DNA of 64,000 nucleotides. Origin: Miltoncostaea sp963771025. GTDB lineage: Bacteria > Actinomycetota > Thermoleophilia > Miltoncostaeales > Miltoncostaeaceae. Of the stretch, positions 8,218 to 16,859 are shown one piece after another (positions within the stretch are counted from its first letter, which is position 1; the number at the start of each line of letters is the position of its first letter). The translations under genes and the position numbers were made by a program. The notes beneath the pieces were generated by a model. That model did not search any database. It worked only from the letters and a program-made list of their open reading frames with translations, and was not told the DNA's origin. The stretch spans positions 186,001-250,000 of the forward strand of contig CAVYRL010000008.1 in assembly GCA_963771025.1 (NCBI GenBank). Reading direction: 5' to 3'.

Positions 8218-10395
8218 CTACCTGCGCCCCCGCACCGAGAGCCGCACGGCGGCGCGCATCCCGGGGCCCCGCGCGGTGATGACGTAAACGCCGCGGACCG
8301 AGATCCTGCGGGTGAACTTCCGTGACAGCACCACCGTGTGGCGCCCCGCGCGGATGCGGGTGACCTGAGCCGCGAGCACCCTGCCCCCGCGCGCCCGCCG
8401 CGCGCTGAACGAGACGCGCGCGCCCTTGGTGAGCCTCACGCGCAGGCGGGGCCGCACGCCCGAGCGCACCGGCCTGGGCCGCGCGATGGTCAGGTTCGAG
8501 CGCCGCCTGCTGGTGGCGCTCGCACTGCCGACGACGACGCCGCGCGCCGGGCTTGTCGTCTCGTTGCCTGCCTGATCGCGCGCGGTCACCTGCCACGCGT
8601 GGTGTCCCGGGATGAGGCGCACGACCGACGAGGTCTCTCCCGGATTGGCGCTCGCGACGGCGACGCCGTCGACCGTGACGCGGTAGCCGGCGAGCCCGCT
8701 GCCCGTGTCCGCCGCCGCGGTCCAACCCAGTCGCACGGCCGGGCCCGCGACCTTGGCCCCGTTGGCCGGCGACGCCGGGGTCGCGAGGGTGGGCGCGGTG
8801 CGATCCACCACCAGCAGGCGCCCGTCGGCCGCGCGGCTGTTGCCCTCGTCGTCGGTCGCCACGACGTTCCAGGTGTGACTGCCCTCAGCCAGCGGCGTGG
8901 CGGGAGTGGCCGAGGTGGTCGCCCCGGGCACCGTGGCGACCGTGGCGCCGTCGACCGTGAGGCGGTAGGTCGAGATGCCGCTGCGGGCATCGGTGGCCGG
9001 GCTCCAGCGGAAGACCGGCGTCCCGATGTTGGTGGCCGTCCCCGGCGAGGGAGCGATCACGCCGAAGGGGTTCGGGGGGGTCAGGTCGGGACCGATGCCG
9101 TCGGCCATCGCCAGGGCGCCGACGAGATCGAGGCGGCGGCCGGACGCGGTGGTCGACGCGAGAGCCGGCGTCGGGCGCCCGCCCTGCATGAGGTCCCCGC
9201 GCAGGGTGCTCGGCGCGAGCCCCGGGTGCATCCCGAGCACGACGGCGGCCACGCCGGTCACGTGCGGCGCGGCCATCGAGGTGCCGGACTTGTAGCCGTA
9301 CGCGCCACCGGGGAGCGTGCTCAGGATCGTGTCGCCCGGCGCGCCCAGGTCGACCTGGGCGCGGCCGAAGTTGGAGAAGCCGGCCAGGGCGTCGCCCGAG
9401 TCGGTCGCGGCGACGCTGATCAGGTTCGTCGCCGGGCAGTCGGCCGGCCAGGTGGCCGTCGTGTCGTTGTCGGCGCTGTCGTTGCCCGCGGCGACGACGA
9501 AGAGCACGCCGTGCGTGCCGGCGTCGGCGACCGCGTCGCACAACGGCTGCGAGAAGCCGGGCCCTCCCCAGGACGCGTTGATCACCTTCGCCCCGTTCGC
9601 CACCGCGTACTGGATCGCGGTGATCGCGTCGGAGGTGCTCCCGCCGCCGGGCTTCAGGAACTTGAGCGGCATGATGCGGGCGTTGTCGGCGACGCCCGCG
9701 ATGCCGGCCCCGTTGCCGCGCTGCGCGGCGATCGTCCCGGCGACGTGCGTCCCGTGGGTGTCGCCGTCCGAGGAGCTGTAGACCTGGTTGTTCCAGTCGG
9801 CGAAGTTCCACCCGACGGCGTCGTCGACCTTGCCGTTGTGGTCGTCGTCGATGCCGTTGCCCGCGATCTCGCCGGGGTTGTGCCAGATGCGGCCGGCAAG
9901 GTCGGGCTGGGTGGTGTCGACGCCGGTGTCGATGACCGCCACGGTCACGGGAGCCGCCCCGGTCGAGGCGTCCCATCCGGCGGAGGCGCGGATCATCGTC
10001 AGCGGCCATTGGTAGTTGAAGTAGGTGTCGTTGGGGGTCTCGAACGCGTGGACCTTCTGATCGAGGGAGATCGAGCCGGCGGCCGGGGTGTCGGCCAGCA
10101 GCTGACGGGCCGCGGGCAGCGTCACCGCGTCGGGGAGGTCGTACGCCGTCCAACCCGCCATCAGCCGCTGGGTCGAGTCGGCGTCCAGGGCGTCGGCGAC
10201 CTGCGCTCGGCCGCGCGCGCCGGCGCCCGGCTCGAGCTTCACCAGCACCGAGTCGCTGCGGGTAGGGGCGGCCGAGGCGCGGGAGGCCGTCGTCGCCGCC
10301 GCACCGAGGGCGAGCACCGTGAGTGCCCATACGCCGGCGGCCCGCAGGGTGCGGGCAGACGACGATGCCATTTCCGAGTCGACACGAACCACCAC
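8218..10395 (-). CDS. secreted subtilisin-like serine protease (S8)
   Basis: 725 residues. Signal peptide about 10-43, a propeptide-like region to about 120, then a peptidase S8 domain with Asp156 (VIDTGVD), His214 (DTHGTHVAG), Asn305 (AAGND) and Ser373 (GTSMAAPHV): the catalytic set is complete. The C-terminus holds two Ig/fibronectin-like repeats (about 450-620) and a basic beta-rich tail with many Arg, perhaps for wall or surface binding. A strong AAGGAGG lies 10 bases before the GTG at 10395 and decides the start over an internal ATG. The gene has a structured leader of about 165 bases or more. Confidence 0.9.
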   Translation of the reverse strand: MVVRVDSEMASSSARTLRAAGVWALTVLALGAAATTASRASAAPTRSDSVLVKLEPGAGARGRAQVADALDADSTQRLMAGWTAYDLPDAVTLPAARQLLADTPAAGSISLDQKVHAFETPNDTYFNYQWPLTMIRASAGWDASTGAAPVTVAVIDTGVDTTQPDLAGRIWHNPGEIAGNGIDDDHNGKVDDAVGWNFADWNNQVYSSSDGDTHGTHVAGTIAAQRGNGAGIAGVADNARIMPLKFLKPGGGSTSDAITAIQYAVANGAKVINASWGGPGFSQPLCDAVADAGTHGVLFVVAAGNDSADNDTTATWPADCPATNLISVAATDSGDALAGFSNFGRAQVDLGAPGDTILSTLPGGAYGYKSGTSMAAPHVTGVAAVVLGMHPGLAPSTLRGDLMQGGRPTPALASTTASGRRLDLVGALAMADGIGPDLTPPNPFGVIAPSPGTATNIGTPVFRWSPATDARSGISTYRLTVDGATVATVPGATTSATPATPLAEGSHTWNVVATDDEGNSRAADGRLLVVDRTAPTLATPASPANGAKVAGPAVRLGWTAAADTGSGLAGYRVTVDGVAVASANPGETSSVVRLIPGHHAWQVTARDQAGNETTSPARGVVVGSASATSRRRSNLTIARPRPVRSGVRPRLRVRLTKGARVSFSARRARGGRVLAAQVTRIRAGRHTVVLSRKFTRRISVRGVYVITARGPGMRAAVRLSVRGRR

Positions 10396-10560
10396 GACGC
10401 ACTGGCCTCCTTGCCATGTGGGTCAGCGGCGGGAGCCCCTTGGGCGCCATGGGGAACCACCCACCGTCCCTGAGAGCATCGGCACCGGCCGGCGAACGCA
10501 CAACCCCCTCGAGAGGGGTGCGTGGAGCGACCGGTGGACCCGGGCCCTCAGTGGGGTGTT
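10396..10560 (-). promoter_or_regulatory. structured 5' leader of the protease gene
   Basis: The untranslated RNA could form strong helices. One is the hairpin at 10496-10523 (arms ACGCAC/GUGCGU plus an inner C-rich/G-rich stem). Another is a longer-range helix pairing 10459-10464 with 10418-10423 (GUGGGU/ACCCAC), which closes just before the ribosome-binding site. I compared it by eye with glycine, c-di-AMP and c-di-GMP riboswitches and could not fit any of them. It may be an unknown riboswitch or simply GC-rich folding. Confidence 0.3.
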
Positions 10561-10653
10561 TCCGAAGGCCCGGCTCCCGCGCGGGCGTGGCACCGGTCCG
10601 CGGAGCACGCGGCCGGTGGGCCTCAGCGCGCGCGTCGATCCAGGCTCTTCCCC

Positions 10654-11511
10654 CTACGCCTTCAGGCGCGACGAGAAGAACGCCCGGATCGCGTCCCGTC
10701 CGCCCTCCGTCGCCACCTCGGCGAAGCGCGCGGCGAGGGTGCTGGTGGGGCCGTCCTCGCGGCGCACGACCTCGGCGTCGAGCGAGTGCCAGCCCAGCTC
10801 GGCGAGCTCGATCTCGATCCTCACCGCGCTTGCCGAGGGGAAGTCGGCGCCGGCGAGGAGGATGCCGCCCTCGCTGAGGTTGACGCTCTGGGCATCGATC
10901 GTCGCGTCGCCCGACACGATGCGAGCGGCGAGCTCGACGTCCTCGCGGCGGTGGACGCGTCGATCGTCGTGGTCGGCCTGACTCGCCATCGAATGCTCCC
11001 CGTCCTCTGGTGAGTGCGCGATGCTAGCGGAGGACGCCCGAGATTCCCCCACCCCATCGAGTGGCAAGACCCGCTCGAAGACGATCCGGTCGTGGCCCTC
11101 GCCCAGGTACCCCGGCTCCAGACGCCCCACGAAGCCGAGACGCTCGTGAAACCCGCGCGACGCCGTGCGACCGGGGGCGGCCAGCGCCCTGATGCGCACG
11201 CACCCGCGCGCGTGGGCGCGCGCCGCGAAGTCGCGGTAGAGGCGGGCGCCCACGCCGCGGCCGCGCCAGGCCGGGTCGACCACGTGCATGTGCACATAGG
11301 CCAGCTCCGCGTCGGCCTCGCTCACCAGGCCCAGCAGGAAGCCGACGGGGGCGCCGTCCCCGTCCTCGAGCCACACGCCCGAGGGGCCCAGCTGCTCGAA
11401 GAAGAGCCGATGCATCACTAGGCCCACCGGATGACCGAACCACGCGTCCACGACGTCCCGCGCCCGCAGGAAGTCGCCGCCTCGCAGCGGGCGCGAGATG
11501 AGCCCCCTCAT
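10654..11511 (-). CDS. GNAT acetyltransferase fused to PilZ domain
   Basis: One uninterrupted 285-residue frame. Residues 1-150 are a GNAT N-acetyltransferase with the acetyl-CoA loop region WRGRGVGARLYRDF and the later GFHERLGF motif. Residues about 180-285 are a PilZ domain with R184xxxR188 and N211xSxxG216, the c-di-GMP binding signature. A 30-residue Ser/Glu-rich linker joins them. ATG 175 (10989) has GGGGAG upstream, so a separate PilZ protein could also be made. The gene lies 4 bases after the ferritin stop. If expressed as a fusion, c-di-GMP could gate acetylation. Confidence 0.7.
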   Translation of the reverse strand: MRGLISRPLRGGDFLRARDVVDAWFGHPVGLVMHRLFFEQLGPSGVWLEDGDGAPVGFLLGLVSEADAELAYVHMHVVDPAWRGRGVGARLYRDFAARAHARGCVRIRALAAPGRTASRGFHERLGFVGRLEPGYLGEGHDRIVFERVLPLDGVGESRASSASIAHSPEDGEHSMASQADHDDRRVHRREDVELAARIVSGDATIDAQSVNLSEGGILLAGADFPSASAVRIEIELAELGWHSLDAEVVRREDGPTSTLAARFAEVATEGGRDAIRAFFSSRLKA

Positions 11512-11515
11512 CGGG

Positions 11516-12013
11516 CTATGCGGGGGTGGTCACCGACCGGGCGACGTAGTCCTCGAGCAGCAGCAGATCGCTCTCGCCGGCGCGGCGGGTGACCTGGAGG
11601 AGCTCGCTCATGGTCGCGACCTCCTCCACCTGCTCGGTCACGAACCACTGCAGGAAGGCCTGCGTCGCGTGGTCGCGGCGCTCGATCGCAAGGTCCATCG
11701 CCGCGTTGATGTGGGAGGTGACGTCCTCCTCCCACGCCAGGCTGGCGGCGACCGCCTCCTCGGCGCTCTCGAAGCTCGGCTTGGGTGCCGCGAGGGCCGG
11801 GATCACGACGGGCCCGCCCACGTCCTGCACGTACACGAGGAATTTCATCGCGTGCGCGTGCTCCTCGGCGGCCTGCGCCGCGAAGAACTTGGTGAGCTCC
11901 GGGAGCCCTTCACCGTCGAACCAGCTCGAAATCGACAGGTACTGCAGATGCGCCTCCAACTCGCGCCCCAGCTGCGCGTTGAGGGCATCGACGACGATCT
12001 TTTCGACGGGCAT
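11516..12013 (-). CDS. ferritin
   Basis: 165 residues with the ferritin four-helix layout. Ferroxidase-type residues are visible: a Glu in the first helix (LGRELEAHLQY), the AAEEHAHAMKF motif in helix B, and Glu and Gln in the later helices (FVTEQVEEVATM). It stores iron in a cytoplasmic 24-mer. An AAGGAG lies just upstream of the ATG, and earlier in-frame codons look non-coding. It is divergent from a lipoprotein gene and precedes the GNAT-PilZ gene, probably in one transcript. Confidence 0.9.
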   Translation of the reverse strand: MPVEKIVVDALNAQLGRELEAHLQYLSISSWFDGEGLPELTKFFAAQAAEEHAHAMKFLVYVQDVGGPVVIPALAAPKPSFESAEEAVAASLAWEEDVTSHINAAMDLAIERRDHATQAFLQWFVTEQVEEVATMSELLQVTRRAGESDLLLLEDYVARSVTTPA

Positions 12014-12125
12014 GTCAACTCCTTGGCGGCGTCCGCCGAGGAGTCTAACCGAGCCCCTCCGGCACCGGGGGCGTCGACCGTCCTCGATATCGTGCCGCCA
12101 CCGCCTCGTCATCAAGGAGCTCGGC

Positions 12126-13052
12126 ATGCCTCTCGCTCGACCTGTCGTCGCCGGCCTCGCCGTGCTCGGCGCCGCCGCCTTCATCGCCGGGTGCGGAGGC
12201 GGGTCCAGCGACCTGTCCGCGGCCGAGTTCCGTTCGCAGGCCGACGCGATCTGCGCCGACCACAACACGCAGATCAGCGGGCTCACCGAGCCCAACTCGG
12301 CCGCGACCTTCCTGCCGTTCCTGCGGGCGGGGCTGCCGATCCAGGAGGACCAGCTGAAGAAGCTCGAGGCCCTCAAGCCCCCCGCGGACCTGAAGGCCAC
12401 GTACGACGAGGCGATCAACCTCCTGAAGCAGCAGGTCGCGGCCGTCAGCGCGGCGGCCGACCGCATCGAGGCCGGGGAGTCGGCCCAAACCGTCGTCAAC
12501 GATGTCAGCGCCGACATCGACGCCATCAACACCAAGGCCGACGAGAAGGCGAAGGAACTCGGGCTCAACGTCTGCGGCACCGAGAAGACCGGCGCGACGA
12601 CCACGGCAACGACGTCGACCGCCCCGGACACGACGGCACCGGCCACCACGACGGCCCCGACCACCAGCACGACCGCCTCGGGGACCACCGCGACACCCGC
12701 CGCCTACGTGGCCGACGTCCAGGTCGCGACCACCGCCCTCAAGAGCTTCGGCGAGCTGCTGCAGAGCGCCACGAGCCTCGAGGACCTGGGCAGCAAGGCG
12801 GGCGCGGCCCAGGGCAAGCTCGACGAGTTCGACGTGGCCATCGCGAAGCTGGGCACCTACAGACTCACCTCGAAGCAGCTCGACAGCCAGCGCGCCGGCC
12901 TCGCCGCGACCGGCCCTGAGGTGAGCGATGTGCTGCGCCGCTTCCTCACGGCGGCCGCCGCCAACGACATCGCGGGGATCGGGAAGCTGGTCCCGGAGGT
13001 CACGAAGGCGATCGGCAAGTTCCAGGCGGCCGCCACCAACACCGGCGGCTGA
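12126..13052 (+). CDS. putative lipoprotein with Thr-rich linker
   Basis: 308 residues. The signal peptide ends in a lipobox (FIAGCGGG), so it should be lipid-anchored outside the cell. Two helical halves, each about 100 residues, flank a Thr/Ala/Pro-rich linker (about residues 158-195) typical of surface proteins. Two Cys residues in the first half (AICADHN and LNVCGTE) could form a disulfide. The start ATG has AAGGAG upstream. No enzymatic motif is visible. A perfect palindrome follows as a likely terminator. Confidence 0.7.
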   Translation: MPLARPVVAGLAVLGAAAFIAGCGGGSSDLSAAEFRSQADAICADHNTQISGLTEPNSAATFLPFLRAGLPIQEDQLKKLEALKPPADLKATYDEAINLLKQQVAAVSAAADRIEAGESAQTVVNDVSADIDAINTKADEKAKELGLNVCGTEKTGATTTATTSTAPDTTAPATTTAPTTSTTASGTTATPAAYVADVQVATTALKSFGELLQSATSLEDLGSKAGAAQGKLDEFDVAIAKLGTYRLTSKQLDSQRAGLAATGPEVSDVLRRFLTAAAANDIAGIGKLVPEVTKAIGKFQAAATNTGG

Positions 13053-13060
13053 TCCATCCT

Positions 13061-13094
13061 GCGGCCGGCCGGGGCCCGGGCCCCGGCCGGCCGC
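13061..13094. terminator. perfect 34-base GC palindrome, bidirectional terminator
   Basis: Every base is G or C and the two 17-base halves are exact reverse complements. It fills the 46-base gap between two convergent genes (ending at 13052 and 13099), which is where a bidirectional terminator is expected. There is no T tract on either side. Confidence 0.65.
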
Positions 13095-13098
13095 GAGG

Positions 13099-13338
13099 TC
13101 ACGATCGCCGGCGCGCCTTCTCGGACCGGCTGGCCCCGACGATCGCCGCGGTCGCGAGCGCGCCCCAGAAGACGCCGTAGCTGAAGCCGCGCCCGACGGG
13201 CTGGTTGAGGAAGGCCACGTGCACGTACCAGAGCACGAGGACCGAGATCGGGAACACGATCGCCACCTGGACCGCGATGTGGAGGTTCTCCCAGCGGCGT
13301 ACCCAGGCAGAGGGCTCGCGATCGCGCGGTGTGGCCAT
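13099..13338 (-). CDS. small two-helix membrane protein
   Basis: 79 residues with two predicted TM helices (about 22-42 and 50-68), a charged N-terminus and a basic C-terminus (SEKARRRS). No family is recognised. The size and shape are typical of uncharacterised actinobacterial membrane proteins. It is divergent from the M32 carboxypeptidase. The call rests on hydrophobicity and the absence of a competing frame. Confidence 0.5.
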   Translation of the reverse strand: MATPRDREPSAWVRRWENLHIAVQVAIVFPISVLVLWYVHVAFLNQPVGRGFSYGVFWGALATAAIVGASRSEKARRRS

Positions 13339-13392
13339 GCGGCCAGGATACGCTCGGCTCTTCCCCCCACCCCGGTGACTATCATCCCCGGC

Positions 13393-14886
13393 GTGAAGGG
13401 GCCGACATCACCCGAATGGGACCTGGTGGTCGAGTGGGCGGGCACCCTCTCCGACCTGGGCGGCATCGGCGGTCTGATGGGCTGGGATCGCGAGACCCTG
13501 ATGCCGCCGGCCGGCGGCGAGGGGCGCGCCCGGCAGATGGGCACCCTTGCGGCGCTGCGCCACCGGGAGCTGGTGCGGCCCGACGCCGGCGAGGCGCTCG
13601 CCGCCCTCGAGGATTCGCCCGATCTCGACGACGACGGTCGCGCGTTGGTCCGACTCGCGTCCCGCGACCAGCAACGCGCCCTGCGGGTGCCCGAGGATCT
13701 GGTGCGGGAACTCAGCGAAGCGTGCAGCCGCTGCGTCGGCGCCTGGACGGCCGCCCGCGCCGACGACGACTTCGCCGCGTACGCCGGGCCGCTGACGACC
13801 GTGGTGGCCCTCAAGCGCCGCGAGGCCGAGGCCGTCGGCGTCGGCGACGAGCCCTACGACGCCCTGCTGGAGGAGTTCGAGCCGGGCGCCCGCACCGCCG
13901 ACCTGGAGCCGGTCTTCGCCGACCTGCGCGCCCGCCTCGCCCCCGTGGTCGCCGAGGCCTCCGAACGCCCGGTGGTCACGCTGCCGCCGCACGAGTGGAG
14001 CGAGGCCGGGCAGATGGCCATCGCGCACGCGATCGCCCGCATGGTGGGCTTCGACGAGTCGGCCGGAGTGATCGCGCAGTCGGCCCACCCGTTCACCAGC
14101 TCCCCGCACCGCGGGGACGTGCGCTTCACCACCCGCCTGATGCCGGACAGCCCGATCGGCAACATCACCGCCGCGCTGCACGAGCTGGGCCACGCGCTGT
14201 ACGAGCAGGGTTTTCCGGGAGAGGCCGCACGGACCCCGGTGTACGACGCGCCATCGCTGGGGGCGCACGAGAGCCAGTCGCGCTTCTGGGAGAACCAGAT
14301 CGGCCGCACGCGGGCCTTCTGGGACCAGATCGAACCCGAGATGCGCGTCCGCTTCCCCGCCGCGATGGCGGGCATCGACGCCGGCCTGCTCCACCGGGCC
14401 GCGCGGGTGGTGCGCCCCTCGCTGATCCGGGTCGAGTCGGACGAGGTGACCTACAACCTGCATATCGTCCTCCGGTTCCAGATCGAGCTGGCGCTGATCC
14501 GCGGCGAGCTCGAGGTGGCCGACCTGCCCGCCGCCTTCTCGGACGGGATGCAGGAGCTGCTCGGCATCCGCCCGCCCACCGACGCCCTCGGCGCGATGCA
14601 GGACATCCACTGGGCCGACGGACTGTTCGGCTACTTCCCCACATACACGCTCGGCAACCTGTACGCCGCCCAGCTCGCCGAGGCCGCCGCGGCCGAGCTG
14701 GGGGACCTGGAGCTGGTGGTCGCGGCCGGACGCTTCGCCGACATCCTCGACTTCATGCGCGAGCGCGTCCACCGCCACGGCGCTCGATTCAGCACCGGCG
14801 AGCTGATGCGCCGTGCGACGGGCCAGGAGCTCGGCTCGGACGCCCTGATCGCCCACCTCGAGCGCTCCTACCTGGCTCCCGCGTAG
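13393..14886 (+). CDS. M32 carboxypeptidase (carboxypeptidase Taq family)
   Basis: 497 residues, the usual family length. The metallopeptidase signature is HELGH at residues 263-267, with the family motif ESQSRFWEN downstream carrying the third zinc ligand. It removes C-terminal residues from peptides, probably in the cytoplasm since no signal peptide is seen. The chosen GTG gives a normal family N-terminus; another in-frame GTG lies 18 bases upstream, and neither has a clear ribosome-binding site. A terminator-like hairpin follows the stop. Confidence 0.88.
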   Translation: MKGPTSPEWDLVVEWAGTLSDLGGIGGLMGWDRETLMPPAGGEGRARQMGTLAALRHRELVRPDAGEALAALEDSPDLDDDGRALVRLASRDQQRALRVPEDLVRELSEACSRCVGAWTAARADDDFAAYAGPLTTVVALKRREAEAVGVGDEPYDALLEEFEPGARTADLEPVFADLRARLAPVVAEASERPVVTLPPHEWSEAGQMAIAHAIARMVGFDESAGVIAQSAHPFTSSPHRGDVRFTTRLMPDSPIGNITAALHELGHALYEQGFPGEAARTPVYDAPSLGAHESQSRFWENQIGRTRAFWDQIEPEMRVRFPAAMAGIDAGLLHRAARVVRPSLIRVESDEVTYNLHIVLRFQIELALIRGELEVADLPAAFSDGMQELLGIRPPTDALGAMQDIHWADGLFGYFPTYTLGNLYAAQLAEAAAAELGDLELVVAAGRFADILDFMRERVHRHGARFSTGELMRRATGQELGSDALIAHLERSYLAPA

Positions 14887-14891
14887 CTCCG

Positions 14892-14909
14892 GGGCGCCAT
14901 GACGCGCCC
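14892..14909 (+). terminator. terminator-like hairpin after M32 gene
   Basis: A six-base-pair stem (GGGCGC/GCGCCC) with a six-base loop starts 5 bases after the stop. No T tract follows, so this is only suggestive. Confidence 0.35.
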
Positions 14910-14944
14910 GGTTGTCCAGATGAGGGCCCGTCCGTCCGATAACG

Positions 14945-16081
14945 GTGGGGATGCACGCACCCTCCACGCGCCGTGTCGCAGCCTGGCTCGCGACCGCGGT
15001 GGCCGTCACGCTGATCTGCGTACCCGTCGCGACGGGTGAGCCGTCGGTCGCCGAGCTGCGCGCCCGCTCCGACGCCCTCGCCGCGCGCGACGCGACGCTG
15101 GCCGCCCGCGCCGCCCGCAGCCAGACGGCTCTGGCCGGCGATCGCGGTCGCCTCGACAAGGCGCGCACCCGGTACCAGGCCGCGCTCGACGGCCTGGACC
15201 GACGGCTGCGCGGCCTCTACGTCACCCCCGAGCCGACCCCGATCATCGAGTTCCTGACGGGCGGCGACCTCAACGAGGCTCAGGCCCGGATGGACCTGCT
15301 CGAGGCGCTCGGCCGCCAGGACCGCGGCCTGGTCGAGGCCTACCGGCAGGCGTCCGCCGACCTTCACGTGGCCGAGCAGGCCGCCCAGCGGCACAAGGAG
15401 CGCGCCGTGGCCGCCCGCAGCGGCCTCGAGCGGGAGCGGCGCGTGGCCGACGCCCGCCTCGCCCGCGCCGAGAAGGAGGCCCGCGCGGCCGCGACGACCG
15501 TCAGTGCGACGCCGACCCTGGGACTGCCCCTGACCACGCCGGCCGCCGCGGCGAGCGCCGGCGGGGTCGCGATCGCCGGCAACGGCGACAGCCGCGGCCT
15601 GCCCGCCGCCCTCGTGGAGGGCCGCGCCCTGCCGGGCGACGCCCCGGTCGACGCCGAGAGCGGCACCCCCATCGACTCGGAGCCGACCCCCGCGGGCCCC
15701 GACGTCACGCGCGCTCTCCCCGGCGTGGGCGCGGTCGGTCCGGCCGCGGGCGCCGCGACGCCGGGGACCCTCCCCACCTTCCACGCCGTGGCCTCCTGGT
15801 ACGGCCCCGGCTTCACCAGCAAGCACCTGGCCAGCGGCGAGCCCTACGACCCGAACGCGTTCAGCGCGGCGTCACGCACCCTCCGCCTCGGGACCATGCT
15901 GCGAGTCGCCTACGGCGGCAAGGTCGTGACGGTGCGGGTCAACGACCGCGGGCCCTACGTCCGCGGTCGCGACCTCAATCTCTCCCAGGCGGCCGCCGCG
16001 GCCCTCGGGCTTCCGGGCGGCATCGGGACGGTCACCGTGCAGATCCTGCCCGGCTACGTGAGCGGGGCGGCGCGGTCCTAG
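14945..16081 (+). CDS. RlpA-like double-psi beta-barrel protein with coiled-coil N-terminus
   Basis: 378 residues. A signal peptide (to about residue 32) is followed by an Ala/Arg-rich coiled coil (about 33-175), an Ala/Gly/Pro linker and a C-terminal RlpA-type double-psi beta-barrel (about 279-376). The barrel has ASWYGPGF near its start and VNDRGPYVRGRDLNLS, the conserved catalytic-type segment of RlpA lytic transglycosylases. A role in peptidoglycan cleavage or remodelling is inferred. The SPOR domain of E. coli RlpA is absent. Start may be the GTG at 14945 or the ATG at 14951. The 3' end overlaps convergent ppgK by 50 bases. Confidence 0.75.
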   Translation: MGMHAPSTRRVAAWLATAVAVTLICVPVATGEPSVAELRARSDALAARDATLAARAARSQTALAGDRGRLDKARTRYQAALDGLDRRLRGLYVTPEPTPIIEFLTGGDLNEAQARMDLLEALGRQDRGLVEAYRQASADLHVAEQAAQRHKERAVAARSGLERERRVADARLARAEKEARAAATTVSATPTLGLPLTTPAAAASAGGVAIAGNGDSRGLPAALVEGRALPGDAPVDAESGTPIDSEPTPAGPDVTRALPGVGAVGPAAGAATPGTLPTFHAVASWYGPGFTSKHLASGEPYDPNAFSAASRTLRLGTMLRVAYGGKVVTVRVNDRGPYVRGRDLNLSQAAAAALGLPGGIGTVTVQILPGYVSGAARS

Positions 16082-16859
16082 GGGCGCTTGCCCGCGGCCG
16101 CCGTGGCCGCGCGGGCGTCATCAGCTCGCGAGCACGGACCCCCGCGCCGACGATGCCGGCCTCGTTCCGGAGCGTGGCGGTCACGATCGGCGCCCGGGTG
16201 GTCAGGTAGGGCACGAACTTGTCGGGCTTCTTGGAGATGCCGCCGCCGAGGATGATCAGGTCGGGCCACACCAGCCGCTCGATGGTGTCGAGGTATTCCT
16301 CCAGCAGGGGCGCCCACTTCTTCCAGCTGAGGCCCCGCCGCTCACGGGCGCCGGCCGACGCCCGTGACTCGGCGTCCTTGCCGCGGATCTCGATGTGGCC
16401 GAACTCCAGGTTGGGCACCAGGACCCCGTCCACGAACAGCGCGGAGCCGATGCCCGTGCCCAGCGTCAGCACCAGGACCGTCCCCTTCACTCCCTTGCCC
16501 GCGCCGTAGCGCATCTCGGCAAGGCCGGCGGCGTCGGCGTCATTGAGGATCACGCACGGGCGGCCGATCGCCTCGCCGAAGAGCTCGGCGGCCTCCGCGC
16601 CGATCCAGCTCGCGTCGAGGTTCGCGGCCATCTCAACGTGGCCGCTCTTGATCACCGCGGGCAGACCGATGCCCACCGGTCCCGCATCGGGGCCGAGGCC
16701 CGCGACGAGCTCGGCGGTCGCCGCCACGACCGCCGCCCTGTCGGCAGGCTGGGGGGTCCGCACGCGCACGCGGTCGCCGACAAGCACGCCACGCCGGGAG
16801 TCCACGATTCCGGCCTTGATGCCGGTGCCGCCGATGTCGACGCCGATGAGAGCTCTCAC
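16032..16859 (-). CDS. ppgK: polyphosphate glucokinase (ROK family)
   Basis: 275 residues. It has the ROK phosphate-binding start (GVDIGGTGIKAG), the catalytic Asp segment (LNDADAAG), TLGTGIGSALF, and the FGHIEIRGKDAE stretch typical of polyphosphate-using glucokinases. It phosphorylates glucose with polyphosphate (or ATP) in the cytoplasm. The last 30 residues are a Pro/Arg/Ser tail encoded opposite the end of the RlpA-like gene and look like a late extension. Its GTG overlaps the apt stop (GTGA), so it ends a tightly coupled operon. Confidence 0.9.
   Translation of the reverse strand: MRALIGVDIGGTGIKAGIVDSRRGVLVGDRVRVRTPQPADRAAVVAATAELVAGLGPDAGPVGIGLPAVIKSGHVEMAANLDASWIGAEAAELFGEAIGRPCVILNDADAAGLAEMRYGAGKGVKGTVLVLTLGTGIGSALFVDGVLVPNLEFGHIEIRGKDAESRASAGARERRGLSWKKWAPLLEEYLDTIERLVWPDLIILGGGISKKPDKFVPYLTTRAPIVTATLRNEAGIVGAGVRARELMTPARPRRPRASAPRTAPPRSRSRAGSAR

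Noticed and set aside
10441..10560. Glycine or c-di-AMP riboswitch upstream of the subtilase
   Set aside because: A CUCUCAGG-like piece and other fragments are present, but the required conserved core could not be aligned.
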